This document shows, piece after piece, positions 8,698 through 19,296 of a stretch of 64,000 nucleotides of DNA. This stretch comes from Edaphochlamys debaryana (lineage: Eukaryota > Chlorophyta > Chlorophyceae > Chlamydomonadales). The translations under genes were made by a program, and so were the position numbers. Under the pieces are notes generated by a model. That model saw nothing but the letters and a program-made list of their open reading frames with translations. It was not told where the DNA came from and searched no databases. The stretch covers positions 868,001-932,000 of the forward strand of contig JAEHOE010000023.1 in NCBI GenBank assembly GCA_016858145.1, in the 5' to 3' direction. Positions within the stretch are counted from its first letter, which is position 1. The number at the start of each line of letters is the position of its first letter.

Positions 8698-11142
8698 ATG
8701 GCAGGTGAACGCGTATCGCTTCGAACTCGTCGCCACCCTCTGCCGCGGCGAGCAAGCGCCCTCCACATCCGTTCCGTGCCATTCCGCGCTGCGTGCAGAG
8801 GAGGGCGATCTGCTGGTGGTGCTCCTGGACCTGGCACTGCTGTCGGAGGAGGGCGTGGGGGCGGGCGGACAGGCGGTGGCGCCTGCCGACGTGCTGGCCC
8901 AGGTGCGGGGCGGGCCCCTTGCCCACTGCGGTCTTCAGAGTGCTCCGTTTGGTCTGCAGAGCTGTCCTGGGGACAAGTCGTGGTACTCGAAAGGTGTCTG
9001 AGACCAGGGGCGCCCGACCGGCGTGCCCAGCCAACCGCCAGGCAACGGGGGCCCAACGGGGAATCTGGCCGGGCACGCTTCCGCCGCTGTCCCCCGCCTC
9101 CCTGCCCCGCTGCCTCGGCTCCCCGCCTCCCCCATACCAGCGCCTTCCCTATCCCCATGCCTCTGCCCTAACCCTCTCCCACTCGCATCACCCCCCCCCC
9201 CCAGCTCCTGGCTTTTGCCAATGCCTACACCATGCTCAGCTCCCACAACCGACTGGCGGTGTACGCGGGATCCCACGACATGTGGTAGGGCTGGGGGGGG
9301 GGGGGTTGGCGTGAGGTGGGGTGAAAGAAACGTGTCGGGGCGGCGTCCCTGGAACCCTCGACAGGGCATTGCCGCTGCACGTGGTTCGCGGGATCCCACG
9401 ACATGTGGCGGGATGTGTCTGTGTGTGTGGGGGGGGGGGGCGTGTGGCGGCCGCAGGAAGGGCGTGTGGCGCCCCAGGAGAGCCCCACAGGGCCTTCCAT
9501 GCTGAAGTCCTCTCAACCCTTGATTGTGTGGGGTGGGACAGAAGAAGGCGACTCCCTGGGCTGGGGCCGGGACCTAGGCCGGGGCAGGCAGCGCAACCCT
9601 TCCACCCCCCTCCCGGCCCTCGCCCTACCGTCCCGCATCCCCTGAACTCGCCTGCCGACCGCCCTTGGACCTTGCCCCTCCCTCTCCTCCCCTCTTCCCC
9701 CCCTACCTCCCAGCCAGCTGGTTCACCTGGGCCTGGGCGAGGGCAGCAGCGGCAGTGTGTTCCCCGCCGCCTCGCTGCACGCCAAGCTGGGGGAGCTGGT
9801 GCGGAAGGCGGAGGGGGGGCACGAGCCAGGTAGGGCCGGGGCCTGGGCGTATGAACTGTGGGGGTGAAGAGTGGAGGCAAGGGCGATGCTCTGTTGGGAA
9901 AGGATTGATTTCGCCTTTCGGAGCCGGGTGTCTCAGCTGTCGGGCCCTGGCCAGGGCGTGGGCGGTGGGCAGGTCTGCAGTCGGATTCTTGGGCAGGGCT
10001 GTGCCATGCTCCCAGTCAGGACAGGTCCCTGCAAGGAGGAATAGGTGCAGGAAGGATAGGAAGGTGACAGCCGCCACCACGAGATGCCCCACACACCACC
10101 ACCACCATCCCTTCCCCCACCAGGCGCCAACGGCACTGCGCCCCACCCCGCCGGGGGCGGCCGCGTGCAGCCGTTCGCTCTGTCGGGCGCTCTGTCCCGC
10201 GCGCTGTGCCTCATCCACCGGCTGCAGCAGCAGGCGGCGGCGCGGGGCCGCGTGCGGTGCTGCCCCCGGCTGCTGGTGCTGCAGGGCTCGCGGGACGGCA
10301 GTGCGCAGTACATCCCCGTCATGAACTCAATCTTCTCGGCGCAGGTATGTGCGTGCCCTCCTGATTTATCTTTCTTCTCCACCACGGTCGCTTTGCGCCA
10401 CGTGGGCAAAACACACACGCTCCCTCCTCCCTTTTCTTCCTCCTCCCCCACTTTCTCTCCCCCCAGCGCGCCCAGGTAGTCATCGACGCCGTGGTGCTGG
10501 CCCCCGAGGACTCGTCCTTCCTGCAGCAGGCGGCCAACCTGACGGGGGGGCTCTACTTCCGGCCCCCCCGCGGCCCCGGGGGGCTGCTGGGGCTGCTGCT
10601 GGCGCACTTTGTGACCGACACCGCCACTCGGGCGCAGATGGACGCGGAGCAGGTGGGGGGGGGGCTAGGGGGCTGGGGGCAAGAGGGGAGGGGAAAGGGG
10701 GGGGATAGGGGAGGGCAGAGGGGGGAGGGGAGAAGAGCGCAGATGGACGCGGAGCAGGTGGGGGGGAGGGGTGAGGGGGAAGGGCGAGCGAAGGAAAAAG
10801 GGCGTGGTGGGCAGGTGGACCTGGCACAGGCTCGGGGCGAGGCGTTGGCAGGTGGGCCGGTGTCATCGGCGGCGAAGCCTCCCTCTCCCACCCCGCCCCA
10901 CCCCGCCCCACCCCACCCCACCCCAGTCCCTGGGCGTGGACTTCCGCGCCTCCTGCTTCTGCCACAAGTACGTCATAGAGACGGGCTTTGTGTGCTCCGT
11001 GTGCCTCTCCATCTTCTGCCAGCCCTGCCGCGCCTGCACCACCTGCGGCACCGCCTTCGGGGCCGGGGGGGGGCCGCACAGGGGGGGCGCGGGGGCGGCG
11101 GGGCACGGGGCGGCGCACGCCACGGAGGACGGCGCGGGGTGA
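8698..11142 (+). CDS. TFB4: TFIIH core subunit p34 / TFB4 (GTF2H3)
   Basis: Core TFIIH subunit acting in RNA polymerase II initiation and nucleotide-excision repair in the nucleus; it partners p44/SSL1. Seven exons: 8698-8704, 8799-8902, 9205-9284, 9714-9829, 10124-10344, 10467-10652, 10927-11142; 309 residues, the family's usual length. The first coding exon is only 7 bases (ATGGCAG); spliced, the protein starts [14 protein letters not shown], the beta-strand of the von Willebrand-A-like fold. Further family blocks are [35 protein letters not shown] and NLTGGLYF. The C-terminus carries the C4 zinc module (about 248-280): [15 protein letters not shown] and CTTCGTAF. The final about 28 residues are a Gly/Ala/His-rich tail. 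Two exon ends (exons 3 and 6) have copies inside the following intron. Confidence 0.93.
9265..9408 (+). repeat. Copied exon-3 end in TFB4 intron 3
   Basis: The last 20 coding bases of exon 3 plus the first donor base (9265-9285, from GCGGGATCCCACGACATGTG) recur exactly at 9388-9408, 123 bp downstream. In the copy the donor GT after TGTG is changed to GC, so it is a dead donor. Confidence 0.85.
10632..10765 (+). repeat. Copied exon-6 end with intact donor in TFB4 intron 6
   Basis: The block GCGCAGATGGACGCGGAGC plus AGGTGGGGG at 10632-10659 is repeated exactly at 10737-10764, 105 bp downstream. The copy keeps a full GTGGGG donor. The 105 bases between the two donors are open in frame, so use of the second donor would add 35 residues and repeat AQMDAEQ. 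Confidence 0.9.
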
Positions 11143-12272
11143 GGCGCGCGTGTTTGGGGTTGGGGTTGGGGGTTGGGGGTTGGGGGTTGGAACGCGTGTT
11201 GGTGCTGCACGGTGCTGAGCTTGCGGATTGCAGGTTTCGTCAGCCTGCCAGGACGGGGGGGCTACCGAGCTGCAGTCTTCCGGTCCACAGAGGAGGTTGT
11301 TGCAAGGGGGAAGGGGGGCTTGAGTAGGGCAATGCTTGGGTTTGTGTGTGTCTGGAGGTGGACGGAGGCATCGCTGGCTCCGCACGGCCCATGCACGGTG
11401 CGTAGTCGTTGCCCTCCTGGCGTGTTGGCGGTGGTGCCTTGCGCCCCGGTGGCCTCGGTGCTGAGATACTTACTTGAAGGGCAGGATCGGGCCAGGGCGT
11501 GCTTGGAGACCGGACCCAGGGTACTAGGGGGTTGGGGATGGGCCCGTGGAGGGCTGAGGGGCCTGCAGGATGCGTGGCATCGCCGGCCCTGACTCGAGGG
11601 GGTGGAAGGGTGCGGGCAAGGGCCTTGGGAGGCGGGCCCTGAGGCGGGTCGGGCGAATGAAGGGAACAGGGGTGGTCGTGAAACAGGGCATGGGCTCTCT
11701 CGCAAAGACACGCCTTATGGCGCTGAGGTGCTGTTTTGGGGGGAACGCTGCACGCGTGTGGACCGTGTTGCGGCTTGCACGTGTTGTGGCTTGCATGGTG
11801 AGGGGCAGGTGGCTTGTGGGAATTAGAAGACATCAACGAAGCGAAGCGCTTGGTTGTGGCGTGTTCCGCAGTCCGCGTGGCTTGTACGCAAGTACGCAGG
11901 CAGGCACCTGCCCGACGTGCCCGTGCCAGCACGGGACGTTGGCCACGGGCTGAAGGCAAAGCAGGATGAAGGCGTTGATCGAAGCAGGGCTGTGTTGAGA
12001 AAGTGCCGGCGTGCACCCCTCCGAGCCGTGACGGCAGCTTCTCCTTGCGCCGGATGGCGTGCGGCGGCCTTCGCGAACGAGCAACCGTCAACGTCCGCCA
12101 CTCTCCCTATCGCGCACAGCCCTCACAACTCCTAACAAGTATACGTACACTCCACTCTCGAGCTACGTGCAACAGGCCAGAGCCCTCTTCGAAACGGTAG
12201 CATGAGTTGCCCCACCATGGTCTAAGTTAAGCCGCCGGCAGCTTCCACAATTGCTTACGTGCATTGGCAAGG
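11143..12272. other. Intergenic region between TFB4 and the sulfatase
   Basis: About 1.1 kb without a supported gene. It starts with the TFB4 3' UTR and a TTGGGGG-repeat (11152-11190) and ends with the sulfatase promoter and 5' UTR. Reading frames on both strands here are Pro/Arg-rich and match nothing I recognise. The last about 300 bases are AT-richer, as expected for a promoter. Confidence 0.55.
11152..11190 (+). repeat. TTGGGGG tandem repeat, quadruplex-capable
   Basis: Five to six consecutive units of TTGGGG or TTGGGGG start 10 bases after the TFB4 stop codon. Four or more G-runs of at least four bases with two-base loops satisfy the G-quadruplex pattern in the sense (mRNA) strand, at the start of the 3' UTR. 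Confidence 0.8.
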
Positions 12273-15200
12273 ATGCGGCGAAGAGGGCAACAAGGATGGC
12301 GGTGTGTTCTCGCTTTGAGTGCGCTGTGGAGTGTGGCGACAGCTGCGGGCGCAAGCAAGCCCAACATCGTTCTAGTCATCACAGATGATCAGGTGGGTGC
12401 ATCGAGCAGACGGCCGGGGGACGTTGTCCGTAAACACGCCTGCCACCATGCGGTTCCGCGCAGCCTTTACTTGTACCCACGCTCGTGTGCTGCTCTCTGA
12501 TCAGTATGACATGAAGCTGCCACTCGAAGAGGGCAGAGTGATCGGACTGCACTGTTGACAGCCAGGTTCCGCGACCACCGCGTCGTGCCCCTCCTCTTCC
12601 CCACTGAAGGACTACGTCCTGAACTCCACCCACCCCTTCTACATGCCGATGCTCCACAAGCACTTTCGGCTGCAAGGTGGGCGTTCAGGCCGTGACCCCA
12701 GGTGCTCCCCGGCATGCTGGGAGCACGTGCCCTTCCAGACAGGGCTCATTCATAATGTAGATAGACATCCATCGCCCGACGCCCCTCCCCTTACACGGGC
12801 GCAGGGACGGAATTCCCACACTTCGTAACCCCAATAGCCGACTGCTGCCCCTCACGGACCGTGCTGCTGACGGGGCGACACTGCCACAACACCAACCTCA
12901 CGAGCAACATAGCGCCCGGCGGTAAGTTCAGAACACATGCGGCACGCCTCCGCTGAGCTGCGCTGTGTTTGAGGTGGGGACGATCGGCTGACCCCTGGCC
13001 CAAGGCGAGGCCAAGCCCCTGGCCGCCAGGGAAATGCGCGTTTGCATCGCTCACCCCTCCCTCGCTTACCGGCTTCCACATATCAAAGGCGGCTACATTG
13101 GCTTCAAGACCAAGCAGCTTGACAAGAGCTACCTGCCCCTGTGGCTGCAGGCGAGGAGGGGCGGGGAACTGGGCCTCTGGGAAGGAGAGGATGGGGGCAC
13201 GCGTGACGGGCGAGGCGAAGCGCACCGTGTTGTGACACCAGAGTCGCCGCGCCACTCGAGACCATACCATGCAGTCCATATCAGCGGCCGTATCGGGAGC
13301 AGGGGCGCAATGCCCCTAGGGCGCCAGGTGCCAGGTGGTGCCGAAGTACCGCTTGCTGTGCAAACGGCCATGCCCCAGTAACCATACAGTGCGGCTTGGT
13401 ACGCCGCCGCCTGGCCAGGAAAGCCCCAGGGAGAGGAGGCATACAGCCCGCGGTGTAGGCAACACAGCAGCAACGCCTGGGCCGCCCACTCATTGCAGCG
13501 GAGGGCCCCATAAGCCCCAAACCCTGGCGCCCTGCCTAACAACCGCGCCACTCCAGCCTCACCCGGCCGCCTCCGCCTCCGCCTCCGCGGCCCTCCCCCT
13601 CCTCCCTGCACCCCCCCCCAGGCCACGGGCTACCGCACCATGCTGGCGGGCAAGGCCCTCAACGGCTTCGAGTACGGAGCCGCGGACAAGTGAGGCCGAG
13701 GCGGGGTGGGGTGGGGTTGAGGGGGCCGAGTGCAAGGGGAAGCGGCGGTGGTTGTCCCTCCAGAGCGCGTTCTGGGGCCGCTCAGCTTCTGGCCTGACGT
13801 CCGCTGCCGATTTCGCGGATGCCGTCCTTGCTCCTCCGCCCCAGGCTCGGCTGCTTGACCGGCTGGGACCGACTGTTCGGCATTACCAGGCCCCCCACCA
13901 AGGTGAGGCAACCCAGCCTCGGCGATTTCTCCGTTTCCCCATCTCTGCTTTTGCAGCCTCGCCGGGTTTCGGTTGCTACCGTTGAGCAATGGGCGGGATA
14001 TCCGTTGCCCAACGCCGCCACCAACCGCCACCTGACCGCTCCCTGACCGTTACCAACCGCGCAGGATGACGTGGAAGAGATGCAGCGGTTGTCCAAGCAG
14101 GACCCGCCGCAGTACCTGCGGTGGAGCTACACGGACTGCAAGGTGGGGGTGATTGAACTGGGTAGTGGGAACAAGGACAGGGAAGGGTGTAGCGCAGCTC
14201 AGGCCGTCCGTTACGAGGAGGAGGTGGCCTGTGTGGTGCTAACTTCGTGCCCGGATGTGGAGGCCGAAGTCGGATTGTGGCAGCAGGCGTTCAGGGCCCC
14301 GGCGCCAACCCCTTTCCCGCCACAGTACGTTGACAAGTTCCAGTCCACCTTCCCGGATGACTACACATTCGAGCAGGCCTACGCGTTTGCAGAGTGCGTC
14401 GGGAGGCGGGGCGGGCGCTAGTGACGCTGCTCCCCCCACTGCAGTTAGCTTCACTGCCTTGCCCTGGCAAGTATATTACTACGCCACGTTGCCTCTGCCC
14501 CCGGGTTGCCTGCCCGACGCAGGGACGCTGTCGACGCGGGGCAGCCTTTCTTTCTCCACATCTCTCCCGCCTCTCCCCACGACGACTATGACACCGCCGA
14601 CCAGTACCCCATCATCCCGCCCTGGGCGAAGGACGTGCTGCCGGGGCTCAAGGTTCCCAAGGTGGGGTCTGGGGTGTCAAGGCCCCCCCAACGCAACCGT
14701 GTGGTGGGGTGTATTGGCGGGGTGGTTGGCCGAGGGGAGCTTAGTAGGGGGTGGTGGTATCGGTAGACCTGTGACGTGCACTGCCGGAGGCAAGGGGTCC
14801 CATCGCCCTCTGCTAGACCCTACGGGTCCAAGCGCTCGCTCACCGCTCAGCATGCGCCCCGTAGCTAGCCTGTCTCCAAGCTGTTAAGGCCAGCCGGAAT
14901 CCCAACTTCGCCCCGCAGGGCCCCAACTACGGCAAGCCCTGCTCCCCGAGGCTGGGCATGTGCGGCCAGAGGCCGCTCTTCTGGTAGGCGGGCACACCGC
15001 ACCGGCATCTAACCGGTATCCAACCACGCAGAGGCCATGCCATCGACGCCCGCAACGCCTCACTGCCTCCATGCCGAGCCCACGTCCCTGACAGCATGGC
15101 CGTGGCCGCCAGCGTCTAGCCTGGCCAAACCGTCAACTAACCAGCTAACCACCAACTGCCAACGCCCGGCCGCCGCACGTGCAGGAACGTGTCCCTGTCA

Positions 15201-18135
15201 GACGCACAGTACCGAGCCCGCATGCAGGCGATGCTGGGCATCGACGCCCAGCTGGACCGGCTGAGTGAGTTGTAGAGTCCGATACTTTGGCTTTAGTCGA
15301 GTACGGTGGCTGATATTTGAGATTGGTGGAAAGGGGTTTCGTCGGCCCGAAGGACGCGTTGTGGGACCGATGGAGGCTCCTGCCTTGTCCTGTTCTGCTC
15401 ATCAGCTCCCTCGCTCACAATCCGCGCCCCACCACCAGTCCTTCCCTGCGCATGCCCCCCAGTCACAAAGCTGGACTGCCTGGGGGTGCTCAACAATACT
15501 TACGTTATCTTCACCTCCGACAACGGGTGAGTGAGGCAACGGCGTGGGGCCTGGGTGCGGGTGTGGATGCGGGTGGGAACGTGATGGGCCTCCGGGGCGC
15601 CAGCAGAAGGCCGTGCGGCCCTTCCGGACCTCTATGGACCGAGCGCTTTGCTTGTGCTACGGCCCCCTCTTACCGTAAGAGTCTTTCGGGATGCGCTCTT
15701 GCTCTGCCCTTTGTTCGCCCACAGCTTCAAACTGGGACACCACAATATCGCCCAGGTGGGAGCCATGTTCTCGAGACGCTTGGACGACTTGGGAACGTTC
15801 AGCCTTTGGCTTCATGAGCAAGCCCAACCAGCTTGCTCTTCCGGCGTAACAACCGCCACTGTGTCTCCATTTCCCAACGCACAGGAGAAGTGGACGTACT
15901 TTGAAGAGGACGTGGCTCTACCGCTCTTCGTTCGGGGGCCGGGCATCCCCAAGGGCGTGTACGCGGCAACCGTGCAGGTGCGCTGAGGCCAGGGGCCTAG
16001 GGGGGACTGAGTGTGGTGCTCGAGGACCTGTGGCCTCAGCGCCTACCGCGTCATTGCGCCGACGGAATCTCCTGCTCAGTCCTGGACTGGGGACCACCAG
16101 CTGTGCCGAAAAGGGGCGAGGGGGCGATAACCCAAGACCCCAGCCTTGTGAAGGCGTTCGCTGCTTCGCTCCACCCCAACCTTCCACCCACCGCCTCCCA
16201 GGCATCCATGGTAGACCTATCAGCCACCATCGCCTCCCTCGCCGGCGCCTCTCCGACCCCCGGCTACCAGCAAGACGGCGCGCCTCTGCCCTTCGACCTC
16301 GTCGCCTCCCTCAACCCCAACCCCAACTCGCCATTTGGCACCTATGCGGGCCCCTTCTGGAGCGGCAAGACTCTGGCCGCCGCCACCCCCGCAAACAACA
16401 CCTGCGCGCGCCCGACCCGTTCGCCGCCGCGCCCGCCACTGCCCTCGCCGTCGCCCCCGTCTCGCAGGAACGGCCTAGCAATCACCACCCCTGACCCATC
16501 CCTCCTCAACACTCAGTCAGTGGAGACTGGCGACAGCCTCGGAGCTACGATTGGCTCCATCGGATCGATCGAATCCATCGGATTGATTGGATCCACGCCA
16601 CGAAACCTGGCGGTTATCGATCACGAGGTCCCTGCCTACCATGCAACCGAGCACGTGGGGTTCGAGGCGCGGTACGACAGCCTGGCAGCCGCGGCCCGGG
16701 ACCTCGGGGAGGCCGGGGGCGCGGCGGCGGCGTGGGAGTGGCTGCAGGCGGCGGAGGCGGCGGGGGCCGGGGGTTCCCAGGGCCACTCCGAGGAGCAGGG
16801 TGCAGAGGGGGCGTGGCGTGGCGAGGCCAAGGAGGCGGCGGAGGAGGGCGACGAGGGGCAGGAGGAGGAGGGGCAGCCCCAGAGCCGCACGCTGCTGCAG
16901 ACCAGCCCTTGGTCCAACGTGTGCGTCGGGGCGGGGAACTGGGGAGGGCGGCAGAGAGTGCACGACTGCACCCGAGGCATGCTTGGCTCAGCTGCGCGCC
17001 TGCATGCCCGCTGCCGCCCGCGCGTCTGGCCACGCACACACCATCCCGCCCTCGGCTGGCCCCTTCATTCCTTCCTGGCCCGTATGTACGGTCGGCCCCC
17101 GCCGCAGTGCGCTCATTGAGACCTTCAAGACCGGCGACCCCTGGCCGGGCAACGACTACCGCGTCGTGCGCGCCTGCCTGCCGCCCAGCGCTGCGGTGGC
17201 GCAGTCGCCACAGCGAGGCAGCAGCCGCAGGGGCAATGTGAGTGCATGGAGGGCGGTGACGGATAGCGAAGCAACATGCGTCAAGATGCTTGAGGCTCTT
17301 GGGGGACTGGCGACAGCCTCGGCGCTACGAATCTACGGGAGCTACGGTTCGGAGCTACCTGCGTGGTCACCATAAACCACTGAGGCCCCCGCCGCCGTCT
17401 GCTCCGGCCCCCACCGCCCCGCAGGTGTGCTACAAGTACGTGGCCTACTGCGCGGTCCGGGCCGACCCCGGCAAGATCCTGGTGAACCAGCTCTTCAACC
17501 TCAGCTCTGACCCTGCGGAGATTGATGACCTCATGTGAGGAAGGCACCCAGTACCGGTCGTGCGGTTGGCTGTATGCACGAGGGCAGGTGCTATTCACAC
17601 ATCTGGATTCGCACATCCCCCGGCGCCCCCCCGCTGGCCTCTAACTGCCAAGTCCGTCTCCCTTTTCCCGACCAGGCTACGCAACCCGCGGCCCGCCGCC
17701 CTCCAGAAGTTGGTCAATCGGCTGGATGCCGTACTCACAGTGCTGTCGTACTGCTGGGGCCGTACGTGCACCGACCCCTTCAGCCACATCCACGGCCCCG
17801 ACGGCGGCGTGCACGACCTGGCAGCGGCCCTGGATCCCAAGTACGACAGCCTGTACGCCGGATACAGCAAGCTTGGATTCAAGAAATGCCTGGAGATCTA
17901 CGCGGGCTTGGGCAGTGAGCTGCCCGACATGCGGCTCGTGCCGCAGCCGCAGCAGTCGCCTCCTCCGCCCAGTCCCCCATCCAGTACCCAATCTCCCCCA
18001 AGTTCCCAACCCCCGCCCAGTCCCCGACGCGCGCGGCGGCCTCGGCGGCCCAGCAGGGCGCCCAAGCCACCCACTCGGCCGCCCCGGCCGCCCCCCCGCC
18101 CACCACGGCGCCCCACCCGCCCGCCACGCGCCTGA
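12273..18135 (+). CDS. Secreted arylsulfatase-family enzyme
   Basis: Hydrolyses sulfate esters; secreted algal relatives release sulfate during sulfur starvation. Eighteen phase-consistent exons: 12273-12392, 12610-12676, 12805-12921, 13089-13150, 13622-13689, 13845-13902, 14065-14142, 14326-14393, 14523-14661, 14919-14983, 15185-15264, 15463-15526, 15725-15755, 15885-15977, 16202-16920, 17108-17237, 17425-17534, 17676-18135; 842 residues. Residues 1-27 are a signal peptide (CVLALSALWSVATAAGA). KPNIVLVITDDQ carries the first metal Asp residues. CCPSRTVLLTGRH holds the C-x-P-S-R formylglycine site, with C76 the likely modified residue. HISPASPHDD and FTSDNG supply further active-site ligands. 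Exon 15 (about 239 residues) inserts a Glu/Ala-rich, repetitive section, and the end is a Pro/Arg-rich tail, so it is longer than typical algal arylsulfatases. Intron 4 uses a GC donor. The substrate is unknown. Confidence 0.9.
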
Positions 18136-19296
18136 GGGCCGGCCGAGCAGGGCGGCTGAGGGCCGGCCTTCCACGACCCATGTGCGCGGGAGCGTGAGCT
18201 GCTTGGACACGCTTTGCCTGGGACAACGTGTGAAGCCCGGGTGGCGGAAGCAGTCTCAGGAGATGGGGGCGGGCGCGTCTCGGCCGCGCGGACACCGGAA
18301 CCCCGGGCCGGGACCTGAGGGCTGTTCGGTCGAGGGCTAGGGCCCAGCGGGTGTCAGCGGGCAGTCGCTGCATGCAATGGTGCTCTCTCTTGTCTTCCTT
18401 ACTTCGCTTACCGCTGTTTCCTGAAGGACCGCGTAATCGTCTAGTAGATTCTATTCATAAGTCTGCTGTCAGGGTGGGCAGACAGATGTTACAGGTGTTG
18501 ACCCAACTCGCACGCTCCCTGAGGGCCAGAGGTAGGGCAATGGTGAAGGCTGCAAGCTGGCGGATGTCGAGCGCCCTTGGGTGCATGTGAAAGCGGGGAG
18601 CACGGACCGGGCGGCAGAGGAGCTCACAGCCAGGAGGTCACAAAGGAGCCGATTCGCCGCAGCTGGGTGTCTTGGCCGGTAGCCACTAGGCACAAGGTAG
18701 TGATAGGTGCTCTGTCGGCGGTACGGAAGACGCACGGCACCTTCAGAACAGAACCGTTTCAACCGTATCCTATGGGCTATGGGTGTCGCCGGGTGCCGCT
18801 GGCGCGTGGAGTCCGGCAGAGTCCGCAAGGTCAACGTGCGTTGGGTGGCGGGTGGCCGACTACGGAGCGCCCCAGGCTAGAGCCATGAACGCTGAGCCAG
18901 GATTCAGAGGATCGTGTTACACAGACTCGAGCTTCACCTGTTCCCTGATGCCGGCCGAGGGGCTCGGGGCTTTGTACGTGGTCTCTACGCGCCAAAGCCT
19001 GGCGTGCGTAGTTTGTCTGCGCTAGCTCGCGAGCCTCGCGTGCAACACATAAGGCGAATAGGCCTAGACCCTGCCCCGTCCAAAGCCTAATACTTTGCAC
19101 TCCTACCTCAGCCGTCAGCCCCCCTTTCAGTCTACCCGGGTGTCAGCGCCTGCACCGCTCTCTCCCCTGCGCCCCCCCATCCGAACACAAGTATGCACAG
19201 TGCCCAACCTCATGCCGCAGCACACCACACACCTCCCTTCCCCACACTCCAGCCCTGCCCCTGCCCCCACTCCTACGCCTGCACAACTTTGCCTCC
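18136..19296. other. Convergent intergenic region, sulfatase / BIG
   Basis: The two genes end toward each other here, so this segment holds both 3' UTRs. It is AT-richer than the genes. A minus-strand TGTAA (TTACA at 18917-18921) lies about 376 bp beyond the BIG stop and could be its poly(A) signal. I saw no TGTAA on the plus strand after the sulfatase stop. No gene is supported. Confidence 0.55.

Noticed and set aside
11152..11190. Interstitial telomere
   Set aside because: Units are TTGGGG/TTGGGGG, not the TTTAGGG or TTTTAGGG telomere types of green plants and algae, and the run is short.
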